Below are positions 25,210-37,800 of a stretch of DNA of 64,000 nt, piece after piece. The stretch is taken from positions 125,132,880-125,196,879 of the forward strand of contig CM051456.1 of NCBI GenBank assembly GCA_028274465.1, in the 5' to 3' direction. Source of the stretch: Plantago ovata (lineage: Eukaryota; Streptophyta; Magnoliopsida; Lamiales; Plantaginaceae). The notes beneath the pieces were generated by a model. The model was not told the DNA's origin. It saw nothing but the letters and a program-made list of their open reading frames with translations, and did no database searches. The position numbers were made by a program, and so were the translations under genes. How positions within the stretch are numbered: the stretch's first letter is position 1; every line of letters begins with the position of its first letter.

Positions 25210-26830
25210 TGGCCGAACCGGGCCAAGTCTCACCGTCCAAGTCTATATTTATCTTAGTCAAGTAGGTTAGGATTAGAGTTAGATATATTTTAGAATCTTT
25301 TTTAATTTTGCATATCTATTTAATAAAGGTAGTTAGTTATTGATAAGGTAAGGCTGAAGAATAGTGTCTACATATTCTCTTCCATATTTATCAGGTACTC
25401 CTATATTTCTTTATTATCTTTCCATATCTTTTGTATTTCCTCCACTATATAAGTGGCTAATTATTTTCATTAAGAAACAAATATGATTATGTGAATTATA
25501 CATCGAGTTGATTACTCTGCAATAAGTCTTGGAAAAAGGCGATTCCTCCATGCTTATTGAACTACCAATGTCGATTGGTATTGTTCGGATCGGCCATATC
25601 CGAAGACCTCTAGCGATGGAGCCGCTCAAGTTGTTAAGCACCACATGGATCGGTCAAATCCATATAAGGTTCCATCAATTGGCATCAAAGAAGAAGATCC
25701 TACCAAGGCGGCCTGGACCACTGCCAACACCCCCCGCGCACCCTACCAACTTTGGAAAGGAGTGTATGAAAACTCTTGCGAGATCTCGACAAGATGGATG
25801 AAGAGCTTGAAGAACTCTCAAAGGATGGTGAAGAAGCGAAGGAGTACGAGAAAGGAGAAGGAGCAACGACCGCCAATGGCTGGTTCTCCACCACCAACAC
25901 GCCGATCGACGCGCCACCAAGGAGAGGAGACACGACGGACAGCGCGTCCTGGGAGGATCCGCGTGCGATTGTGACGGAAGGATCGGCCATCTCAGTCGAT
26001 CTGCTATAGCGGGAGAGGAGATGGAGATGGAGGAGCAGTGGCGGCATCACAAGCCACCACCCACCCATCACCACCGCAAGGAGAGAGAAAAAGATGAGGT
26101 GGAACAACAAGTCAAACCGGCCCCACCACCACCATCTTTACCCAAAACCACCATCACCGTTGCTAGATCTGATGAGAAGAAAGCGGAAGAGGAGGAAGAA
26201 GGGCAAATCTGCCCAGCACCGCCACCATGCATCTCAAGCTGGAGAAAGAAAGAGAGGAGCAGCGGCTCAACCACGGCCAATCGGCCACCCCCGCATCGCC
26301 CGCAACTATGGGAGAAGGGAGAGGCAAGGAGGAACGGTGGCCGAACCGCCACCAACCACCACCACCATTCCCACCGACCGGCCCAAGTCTCACAGTCCAA
26401 GCCTGTGTTTATCTTAGTCAAGTAGATTAGGGTTAGAGATATTGTAGGACCTCTTATGATTCTGCAAATCTATTTAATAAAGGTAGTTAGTTACTTATAA
26501 GGTAAGGCTGATGAATATTCTCTAAATATTATCTTCCATACTTATCAGGTAGTATCTTTCATTATTATCTTTCCATATCTGTTGTATTTACTCCAATATA
26601 TAAGTGGCTCAGTATTTTAACTACTGATAAAAAAGTATGAGTATGTGAATTATGCATCGAGTTGATTACTCTCTGCAAGAAGTCCTAGAAAAGGAGATTT
26701 CTCCATGCTTATGGAACTGCCATGTCAAATCGCTGAGATAGTAGTTTATCATAACTTAATTTTGACCGATGGAGCCGCTCAAGTCGTTGAGCACCATACA
26801 AATCGGTCAAATCCGTACAAGGTTTCATCA
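25210..26830 (+). mobile_element. Non-autonomous LTR retrotransposon (TRIM-like), 1.6 kb
   Basis: Two long direct repeats, 25210-25677 and 26338-26830, both start TGGCCGAACCG and end near GGTTTCATCA / GGTTCCATCA (TG...CA). Two bases after the left repeat is TGGCATCAAAG, matching the initiator-Met tRNA primer site (TGGTATCAGAG) at 9 of 11 positions. Immediately before the right repeat is a purine tract (about 26309-26337). The interior is only 660 bp, is GC- and CCACC-rich, and encodes no recognisable gag or pol, so the element depends on others. The repeats have diverged by substitutions and indels, including an extra CCACC-rich segment at the start of the right copy. A clean 5-bp target duplication is not visible (GACTT against TAACT). 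Confidence 0.8.
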
Positions 26831-28877
26831 TAACTTAATTTTGATCACATCAAGTACGTCTAACTCAAAAGTTAGTAGAGGGTTAAAATGTTTGTATTGA
26901 AGAATTAATATAAATAGTTAGATTTGACATTTCTCCAACTGTTAATGTCTGTTCCATAGTAAATTTTCACTCGAACACTCGAACAACCTCCACAAAAATG
27001 TTATGCCTCCGTTGAGGTTCAACCTCCCGACCTATCTCGTGCTACACTTCCCCAACAGGTAATCTCCGCCAAAACAAACTCCCACTTCATATTAAATTTT
27101 CACTCGAACGTCCTTTACAAAAATGTTGAAATCGGCTGGGCCTGGCCTGTTTACAAAAGGAATGATGCGCGGTTGAAACCGACTTTGGGAGGGCCCAGTT
27201 TTCCTTTATCCATTTGACCCGAATTCATTCCTTCTCTCATGCCATGCCTACATGTTATGTATACGTTCTCAAATCACAATCATAATGTTTGGCTTAATCC
27301 CTTCTTTAATTCTTTCAAGTTTTCAAAATTTCTTTTTACACCAGTTTGTTCTAATAATTCCATTTTCCTGGTCAGAAATGATTTTCTGGGCATGCATAGC
27401 TAATTACCATGCATGTTAATATGTGATATATCATCAATTAAGTTACATCCACTCAATTACCTATGTAAACTAGGAATCTTATTACCAAAATCAGCCATGG
27501 TAATTATTAAAACTAGTGAATTTCAGGTTATATGCTAAATTTTAGTCAGAGGAAACATGTTCAGATGCTGATCAAATAGAACTTATACAGAGAAATTATG
27601 AGAATCCAATTTAGAAAGCATCTCAATAACTTGCCAATTCCTATGGACCAATTTCTACCACTGGAGTATTTGGAAAGTTGAATTTGATACTAGAGTATTC
27701 TTAAAATGTCACATTTGAAAGGGTACAATTCCAAGATATGTAATAAAGAATGGATTCATTTCTTAGTGGCTACATCTATTTCAGTGTTTATAGTGCTCTA
27801 TTTGTCTAGCTAGAAACGAGTTTATTAAATGTTAGAAATGTAAATACATGTACCCTTAGAGGGTATGTCAACTCATAAATTTCCGAAACGTTTCAGTTTA
27901 CATCAATACTAGAGAGAATATGTAAGCTTTCACTATTTGGAATCTTTTGACAAGCTGAGATATTCTCACAGTGAACCAACTGATCAATATGTATGCACTT
28001 GTTAATCCAAGAACCAGTTGATTATTCTCAATTCTCAAATACATGTCTGTGAGAGACTGAGAGTGATCCTTGTTTGTAGGCGCTCATTTGGAAATTCAAC
28101 TGAAGAAAAGAGAAGCATATTACTTGTACTTCATTATCTTTAATTTGTTCTGATGAATTCAAGGAATAAAGGTAATGAAAGAAGATAATTACTCATGGAA
28201 TAGTTTTGAGGCAGCAATAGTAGTTTATGTTTGGTCATGATTATCATGTTAGCAAAAGTTTAATTATTCACCCCACACCGTTTAATTGTATTACCAATAC
28301 AAAAGTCAGTCTTTTAGTAACATGAATCAAAGTTCTTAATACCCCCTAAAAGAGGGATGTTTAGCAATCATTCTGTCTCAGATTCAAGTCAGCTTTTCTT
28401 AGTCATTCATTCAATATCACTGTAGATTGTAGAGATGGTTTAAAGAAAAAAAGGAGCTAGACCAATTTCAGTGGTGTCACAGTATTGCAACTAGTCTTCT
28501 TATATCCTGATTCGATTCTGAAAGAGATATTCATCACATGATGTGTCAAGCTGCTCGGATCTTGATATCAGAGTTAGGTCGCTAAAGTATCGTACTCTGT
28601 ATGAATTGTGCGTACATACTCCAATGATAATTGGCTTGGGAATGGAAGAAAGATCGAGCTCACATGGATTCGAAAAATGACAAAAGGAAATCGTGATTGA
28701 TCATAATCGAATGAGAGAGAACAGATTTAGACATAAAGATTAGTTAGGGAAATCATCGTTTTATTTCATCAAATCGTAAGTATTGCCTTGAAAGTTGTAA
28801 CATATATATAGTAATAAGTGTGTTAACCTAGATATGATCTACTCAACTTATCACTATGGATAAACTAGAACATTTTT
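26831..28877. other. Intergenic, nothing recognised
   Basis: AT-rich DNA with no gene, RNA or clear element. The word TCATAACTTAATTTTGA at 26828-26844 repeats one at 26749-26765 inside the right LTR. Confidence 0.4.
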
Positions 28878-29741
28878 ATCTTATCCATAGATACTGACCT
28901 ATTCATAACTATTCTATATGCTTCCCACTAACAAGCCGCAAACTATCCACGGCCCAAACATAAAGAAGTTCATGTTGGAAGCTCAGCACTACCCTCCGTT
29001 CCCCTTCAAATGGACGTTGTGCCCGAGGTCCACGATCACCTTTCTTAGGCTCCACTTTCACGAGCTCCTTATGTATTGCATCCAATGTGGTGACTCCTCT
29101 AGCTTGTGGCTTCATTGTTAGAAACATAGTAGAATATAGTGATGTATGGTACATCCGCTCCCTAGGTTTCTACATGTTATGATAGTACATCAATTCTCAA
29201 CCTCCTCTGTCAAACCCTGGGCTATTAGTCTTCTTGTAGGCATCCTTTTCAGTCTGGTCCGTCTCTAGCTGAATGCAACACCAGTTTATTGCGTCTTCTG
29301 TCGGATCTTCAACTTTTCCCATAGTTCATCCTTATGTTTTTGTCACCATATCTTCTGTCGGATCTTCAACTTTAGTCACCATATCTTTTGGCAGCTTCAA
29401 CTACGCTGGCTTTGTCATGTATTTTACTTCCATCTGGTCCTTCCAGATCTTCGACATCCGGAGTAAGCTCATACCTGAATGGCGATACCTGACATTGCGT
29501 TTGAACCTAATTAATTATCCACATAACATCCTTCCATCGACGTGTGCTAAAAACCATTATATATCCAGGATTGATGTATACTTTCCTAGGTTATCAAGCA
29601 TTAACGAACCGAGATCACCCAGCCATGAGAAGATCTCTAATTTATCCACATATACTGGACTATCTATAACTATTCTAAATGCATCATGCAATCACACCTG
29701 GTCCGCGAAATAGCCACAACCCAAATGTAAAGGAGTTGATG
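28878..29741. repeat. Diverged direct repeats about 760 bp apart
   Basis: 28878-28982 and 29638-29741 share blocks such as ATAACTATTCTA, AATGC / ATGC and AAAG(G/A)AGTT(G/C)ATGTTGGAA in the same order. They may be ends or internal repeats of a decayed retroelement. Between them lies a short tandem duplication of about 57 bp (TCTTCTGTCGGATCTTCAAC at 29294 and 29351). Open frames in this stretch have no recognisable similarity. Confidence 0.45.
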
Positions 29742-31851
29742 TTGGAATCGTAGCCCAAACTCAGAATTTGGATGGGGTAGTCACCTCTTTACCACTTGTT
29801 TTTTAGGTTGTACATTTGTCGATTATGGTGGGGCTTTAACACGACTACAAGAGATTGCTATCTTATGTTTACTTTTCTCACATTACCTTCCGCATCAAAA
29901 ATCCAAGTAGCAAAGGTCAAAATTAAGTGAAGATTTTCAAAACTATGATTGAACACTGGTGATAAATTTGAGTGGTGTCATTTCATTTCCCAAATATTGG
30001 GCGTACTACTAAACAGTCTTTCAATCTTTACTACTTCATGATTTAGGAATTTGACATTAAAAATAAACACGCGAAAGAAGGAAGGGAGAAAATGCAAGTA
30101 GGAAATGTCCAAAGTGGAGATTTTCCAAAAAGAATGATGGGTGAGTTAAGGAATGTTTGGGTGTCATACTTTATGGAAGGTGGGAATATCATATATCATC
30201 ACCATGCTTTGTCCATCATAAGCTTTTGGCCCATTGCATTGCATCATCATGATGTATAAGATGATGGTGTTCCTTATTGCTATTGCTACGTGTGAACGAA
30301 CAAAGATAAATTAATTTCATACACCTTATAGTTTAAATTTTGAAACAATACCACATTACTCATTGTATCGATTATGGATCATTTCCAGTTACAAACTTCA
30401 TTGAATAATAAGCCGCATAACCCATTATTAGGTCACTACGAAAGACATTACCCATGTTTGCTTTATTCCATTCTTATGGTTCACAAAGATTTGATTTCTC
30501 ACCGTTATTTAAGATTGTAGACTAGTAGTTGTTGATTGATTGTGTCTGCCTAGCTCTTAGAGTCTTAGGACAAGAATCATCAATGTCTTAGCTCATTCAT
30601 CATATCTGCTTTCCACAATGCGTTCAATATTCCAAACTCGTTGCTATTTTAATTTTTCAAATTCGGGTGGATAAAATTACATTAAATTTATATACTGAGT
30701 ACGGTACGTAAAATTACCTTCTAACCAACTGTTTTGTCCAAGATCGTCAAGGTGGTTCGTAGGCAAGATTAATAAGGGTGGCTGAATGGGTTTGAACCTT
30801 GACGGGGACATAAAAGTGGTTAAAGAGTACTCTGCAGTATAGAAGGAGGAGTAGAGTAAGATAGATTGATCGTTAAAAAAAATTAAATCTCGAGGCTTAA
30901 GGTATAAAGGATGAAGAAGTGTTTTGAGTAAGTAAAAATCCTAAGAAGAATGTGTCGGCATTTAATTTTTACTCGATCCCCACTAAAGCAATATATTTAC
31001 ATGGGCCTATTAAAAAAGAAATAAACATTCATGGACTTTTCCACGATATTTTGTTAAATTTCCATTCCGGAGTAGAGAAATTGATTATTGAAAGAAAATG
31101 ATGGGTTAATGCATTTTTATTTTCGCTCTGTTCTCTTCATCTGAACAAAACCGATTTGAACTAAACTGAATGCAGTTCAGATGAACCGAATAAAGCAGAA
31201 CTGAACTGATCTGAACTTAGAATAATTAATTTTTAGACGAAAATAACATAGCCTTATTAGGCCAGGTCAATGCATTTCTCATTGGCTTGCTTGACGTTGG
31301 AGAGTTAGAGAAAAAATACGTATAGTACATTTACGGTATGTCACGCTTTTACTGTATCTGAGCGACATGCATTTTCAATACGAATACGTTGCCCAAAACA
31401 ATAGCGGGTGCTTCATAGCTACTAGGAACGGCACAGTACGGAAGATTCATGAAATGAAGTATATTTAACAGAGACTGGAAATTGACAATCTTTACAGCTT
31501 CGATACAATGATAAGTTACAACATTGTTTATTGACCATGCCAGTTACAATTAAGTAGGCCGTGAAGTGTACTCGTGTAGTATATTGCTATTCATACATTC
31601 TATATACCAACTTGAAGAAATATTTGCAGCCTTGGCATGAATTGAATCTATGTAGTCTACCTATACTTATGTTAACAGTAGTAGTATAAATTTACCAGTA
31701 TCTGTTTCATCTCTTGGCACTTGAAGCATCCGCCAAGTACAGTGCTACTTACAGCAGATGATCATGGAGTTGAACTGCGCTCAAGAATACTAGTTGCTGC
31801 ATCCCGAAATCATAGATATCTGCGGTCCATATTACCAAACTACGGTTTTGA
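29742..31851. other. Intergenic downstream of GWD
   Basis: No gene recognised. An AACTGAACT-like patch lies at about 31135-31215. The last few hundred bases before 31851 are presumably the GWD 3' UTR. Confidence 0.4.
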
Positions 31852-34800
31852 TCACATCTGAGGTCTAGTTTGGACTACATAAATTTTTCCATCCTTCACC
31901 ACTCCTTCAATATCTTGGGCAGATCCGTATAGGTCTTCGATGGCTTTCCCAGCTTTAGCTATGCTCGAAAGGATGGAGTTCCGGAAGTCACTATCGATGA
32001 GTAGTGGATCGGACGAGTAGTCAAGTACGACTTCATCTTCTGCATCCATGGGGACACTGCAAGGAACAGCAAGTAACATACCCAAAACTCAAGGGAACTG
32101 TCCCGAGCAAACTTAGTAGCAGTAATCTTTCAATATATTGTTTTCTAATGTTTACCTGTCATAAAGTCCAGCACCGGCATAACCTTCTAGATCTTCACCA
32201 TTTGAGTCTGACCGGAAAATTATAGAACGCTTAATGAAGAGGCCAATTGGTTTGCTGGGGTACCCCAAAACCTAAAGAGGTTCATGGTCATGTTAGCAAT
32301 CCGTTAATCACTAAACAACAGAATTCTCATTGTTGTAATACCAAATTATATTATCTGTTGAATAAAGGGCACACAAATGCAGCATCGTGAATTTACATTT
32401 AAGAAAGATCAATGGAGCACCCAAAACAACTCATTTGCAGATCAAAGAAACTGCTTCAAGTCTGGGAATCATAGCTTACCTGAGGAGAATCGAGGTTATT
32501 TTTCTTGGAAATAAAGCTCAATGCACGACCAGGGTAAGCTCCAACGAGTGTCTCTCCAAGCCCCTTGACCACCTACAATGGAAACATTTGCAGCAATTTA
32601 AAATCTACTAGTCTAATTATCTCAGAGAGGAGTCTTATTAATGAACTTCTATTATCGAGAACTTTTCATGCATACTCCCGTAGCCAGTTTGTATAGATGT
32701 AGGTATTTCCCTCTGATTTATGTATGTACTGTAAAACAAAAGACCAATAAAAGTTACCTCAGCATATATTTCTGATGAATCTCCTGAAGATGGATTGGTG
32801 GTGTGGATAACAAATGCATAATCTGCACTTATGATTTCTTGGACTAGGACAGCCATGCAAAGACAGTCATGGTCAAGTTTCACTTTCTTTGTGCTGTAAT
32901 ACGCCCTCTCGTTCCATTTTGAAGCCCATACCTACGGAAATATAAAGATATTAGTGCCAATGAAGTAAGTGTGGCTACTGTCGACATGCCATAAACATGC
33001 AGATGGATTTATTTTGCATGCCTGCATGTTCGAAATTCAAACCTACAAAGTGAGCTCAAATGGAAATGAAAAACATAAGAGTTGAAAGTATTGTAAGCTT
33101 AACATTCATAATTTATAAAAAAGTTTTAGAATTGCTTTTATGTATACTCCTACCAAAAATCATAGCTTTAATGATTTATAAACCTGTTACCTTCTTTATA
33201 GCCACCCATGCTTGTTCCCATCTCGGTGCACCTTCATCACCAGGCCAAGGCATGCCAGAACTAACCATCTTCTCTTTAAGCTCATTAACCTGGAAAACGT
33301 TTACTCAAGTGAAATACATCTTCATTCAAATGTCAAGGATTATGGAGTCTGTTAATTGCGATGGCCAGAACTTGACATTTTCAGTGTTGATATTAATTGA
33401 TTGTGGAATCTAAATTATGTAACTCCATGATTTTAAGCATTGAGGTGCATAAGTCCATATATACTTATCAGAGGCAGCCACTTCAAATTACAAATTTTAT
33501 GCACCTCTGAATTTAAAGTAACAAGTCAGGAACAAGCAGAACAACCAAAAGGACATACCAGCTGTGGTGGAGCAGAAAGTTCTAACACTGTATTTCTAAT
33601 TTCACCAAGAGCTGTGGAGTCTCCTGTATCTAATTTTTCCTTCTGACTTTGTAATTTTGCTTCTACAGCCTGCAGAACCAGATGGTTGTCAATCGAAGCA
33701 GGTTCATTGAGTAAAAACAGGACAGCAGGGCATTTTTAATAAGATAAAGTTATTATCTCTCCACATTTGAAAACAGGTGTTCACCTTGTTTATTTTATCA
33801 TGAAGTACCGTTTCAAAAGTTCCAAAGGGCAATGCAAGTGAAGTTGGAATATTGACCCAGGATGGAACTTTTCCTTTGAGGTTCGCAATATTGCGTGATT
33901 TGGCTCCAACCTGTACAAATTGAAAGACATGTTACAACTGCTTAATATACCAATAACTCAATATTCAATTTGACCAAAACTCAAATCAATTTAAACCAGC
34001 ACAACTAATAGACACGAGGTATATGTATGACATGATAAGTGAAATACGAAGTTCGCAATGAGAGTCTAACCATATCGTTTGTAAACTCTTGAGATGATAT
34101 TGCATATTTCCCAGCAAACTGCTTTTTGACCAGAGTCAAAGATGGGATGGAGGAATCTTCATTCGATGCCGTTGTGCTCCCTAGTCCGTCTTCCTTCGTC
34201 TCACTACAGTACAGTTATATACATGTATAATTATCATGAGCAAAACAAACTTAATTGGGATGAAACGAAATTTGACTACTTATAGATTGGAGGCCTAGCA
34301 CTTGCACTTTGTGGGGTTTAACCCTGCTCAGAGAGGACTAATCCAAATAAATAAATATACGGGTGAAATTTTATCTGAAATTTGATCCTAAAAGTTGTCC
34401 TTCTCAATAGATAGGTATAGCTGATAAATTCAGTCCTGAGGTTACCTATATACCACATCTGCCGATGTTGGTTTCAAGTGCAACAATTTTCCTTCTTTTG
34501 ATTGAATGTCCGCCAATATGTTGGGATCAAAGCATGTGGCGAAACAGACCTACAAGGAAAAACCACAAGTTATACAGAAATACTTCCATCATATCATCAT
34601 ATATATACATGAGGTTAATACGGTCAAAGAAATACTACCTTACAATTTCTTGCTCGTACAGAGACATGTGACAGAACATCAGGCATGTCCGGAGTCAGAA
34701 CTGCAACAGCACCATCAGGAATTTCTTCCTCCCCTTTCACAGATTTTGCAACCAGAATTGTAGGTTTGGAGTAAGTCTTATTTTGAACAGAAAGCAACTC

Positions 34801-37800
34801 ATCAACCACGACGACATATCCAATAGCTTCAACTGGACTGATGACCTGCCAACTGTTAAGAACATGTAGTGCATAAGCTGCTATGATCTTAAGTATAACT
34901 CTGTTGGTCAACACATTTGCTTTGATATATGTGAATACAGAAATGACATTTTCTTAAGAGAATAAATAATGGAAATCATATCAACCTTCCCAAGTTAGCA
35001 GTCTGTCGAAGAATTGGATCTAAACGATTAACTAGGGAGGATAACGCAGCAGCAGATCCAGCTCGGATAATTTCTTCAGTGAAGATATTGACCTGCATTA
35101 CGTAATTATAGATGTTAGTTGATAATAAATCATGGGAAAAGGTCAAAAGAAGACATAAAATTTCCCAATACATACTGCCCACTGTTCCACGCCTAGAAGT
35201 GCACCCAAATACTCCGCAGAAGGTTGCAGCAGTTGATGGTATGACTCTGCTTTGTTTGCAAGTGCAAGTCGAGTTCTGTCAAGGACTGATTTAGCAAACA
35301 ATGCCCAATCATCACTTCTGGCCTTCAGTTTGCTTATAGCTTGATTCCATCCCTATATAAAGAAAATAGAGGATCATACCAAGTGGAGGGAAATGAATAC
35401 ACTGCCACTTGCAAGAAGCAAGAAAGATCATTGTTTTATCTTCTTCGTTTCTGCTCAGATTGTTTCCTTTCACCTTCCTATTGACATTTTCTTTCTTCCC
35501 ATTTGCAGTTGTATTCTTATTAAAGGCTTAAAGCTCAAAATGCTAAATCAACAGAATTTATTCCGATTTCTCAAGTTAGTTAAAAATCAGAGAGCATGGA
35601 TTAAGAATTTAGATCATGCTCATCTCCAGTTATTCATCAGAGACTCCGGACCATGTTTTATCAATTAAAGATGGCACTAAATAAGTAGGAAATTTGATAA
35701 TGGCATGAAATAAGAAATTATACACATCAAGAAAATATTTGCAACCTCCATGACCTCACCTTTAAGCAGTAAATAAGATCTTCATTATTATTCACCGAGA
35801 GAGCAAGGTTTTCAATGACAAGAGAGATGAAGTGCATGGTTTTCTGTAGAAGTATAATGGAAAAAGTTACAACATAATTTGAAGTTATTCAAAGCATGAG
35901 AAAGGATACAACTAGGTAAACGCTCAGAATAGAGTTTCATGAGATACCTCTGGACCTGCATTACTTAATTCTTCATATCCACGTTCTACAGCAGTACGGA
36001 CTGCAGAGTCAAGGGCAATGTCCAGGAAGATAAGATCCTTAAGACGGTCATTGGATTGAGAAAGCAATGGTCTAAGCTCTGCACGAGCTTCAAGCAATCC
36101 CTGAATGTAACATTATAGCTGTGTAAGAAACTAAATTATACAGAGAAGAAATAAAATTATAAGAAAGCCTCATATAAAATAATTAGGGGTTTGGCTGGAG
36201 AGCCAAATAAAAACCATCACAAACGATGTACCTCAAGAAGGGATTCAACATTTTTATCTTCAATATGCTCCAGGACAAATCGAAGCAGTTCCTGTTTGCA
36301 TTGTAGAGTGTTGGCCAAGAAAACATAAATAATCTACCCACTCGATTTATAAGAAAACTTTTAACTCTAGAGTCAATACACTACCGGATATCCTGACGGT
36401 AAGCCAGACACAGGGTTTATATTCACCCCAACCATGAAGCCTTGTCCCTGGCGAAACATAAAGAGTATAGTTTAAGGCAAAACTGCAGAGAGATGAACAT
36501 TGACTACCATAAGCTGTATTTGATGGACATACCTCTGCTTTGTAGCCCATGCAGTTAGCTATAGCAGACTCAAGATCTGCACCAGAATGAACTGCCTGCA
36601 TATACAAATGTTGGAAGAGAAAATGTTACACGGTCATTACAACTAGTAGGGCCAAATACAGCTCAGTAACTCAGTAACTACCCCTGCAAAAGTGTCAAAA
36701 TAGGATTTCAATTTTATCCTACAGATACACATGTAAGAACTATGAAATGAAAGTAAAACAATATACATGTTCTGCTACAGGAGTAAATTTTTAATTCTCT
36801 ATACAAGCACTTATTTGCAGACTTGTAGGAACAGATTGGCTGTTCTGTGACAATATCTAACAGCCATGAAATTCGGGGTATATTAGTTGGCCACTTATAT
36901 AAATAAATAACGAAAATCAGTATCTTCTACAAGGAAGAATTTTGAAGATTTTGATGCGTTTAGTTTAAATCATTTCTCATTCAATTTCAAATTAAGGGCT
37001 AAGGACTACATTGTGTCTTTCTTATTCATATTAATCACATACAAAGGCCCTATAAATACTATTTGGAACAAGTAAATCTTCTTAAGAATCTATCTGATAA
37101 ATTCATGTGCAGCTAGCATGCATATGAATAGTGTTATATTAAATGAGCAAGCTATATCTTGTCTAGCATGCTTGAGCTGCAGATTATTGACTTTTCTCAG
37201 TAAGCCATGCAACTTTGAACCATGATTCTACCTTCAATGTCCTCATGTAATTTCCAAGATCACGCAGAAGCCCATCCTTTTGATCTCTTCTGAAATTTGG
37301 TTCATTGTGAATCGCACGGTCATAACTAAGAAGGCGTTCTTTCGTTATTCCATTTTCGTTCAAGGTTTTCCAATAAACACCAATGTCAAAATCATTCTTA
37401 ATGTAGTCCATTAGTGCCTGAAAACATGGAAATCCACAAAGAATTGTATAGAGCATCAGGTATATGGAGTCCAAGTCCAATTAGCCACAACGATTGTTCA
37501 TTTTTCTCCTTTATGCTTACCTGACAGATGATAACATCATCAGGACTAGTATTATTATGCAGCTTTTGGTGCCATTCCTCCATCATTCCACCTTTACAGT
37601 CATTATTTCTCTGCAATTTGTACAAGATAATGGTTAACATTAACGAATACAAAGATCAAATAAAAGAAAAGGAAGGACGGAATAGTAACGATTCATATAA
37701 AGACCTGAATAACTAATATTTCATCTCTTATACGTTGCCCAACATCTCCTTCACCCCCACGGCCAACTGTTGACATAATCATGCGTATAACTTCACGATA

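Noticed and set aside
25645..26430. Several overlapping open frames of 70-136 codons on both strands
   Set aside because: They lie in the GC- and CCACC-rich interior of the LTR element. Openness on both strands reflects composition, and products are Pro/His/Ser/Arg-rich low complexity with no gag or pol motif.
29273..29713. 146-codon plus-strand open frame
   Set aside because: Its start is made of a tandem duplication (SSVGSST repeated) and no domain is recognised. More likely repeat-derived.
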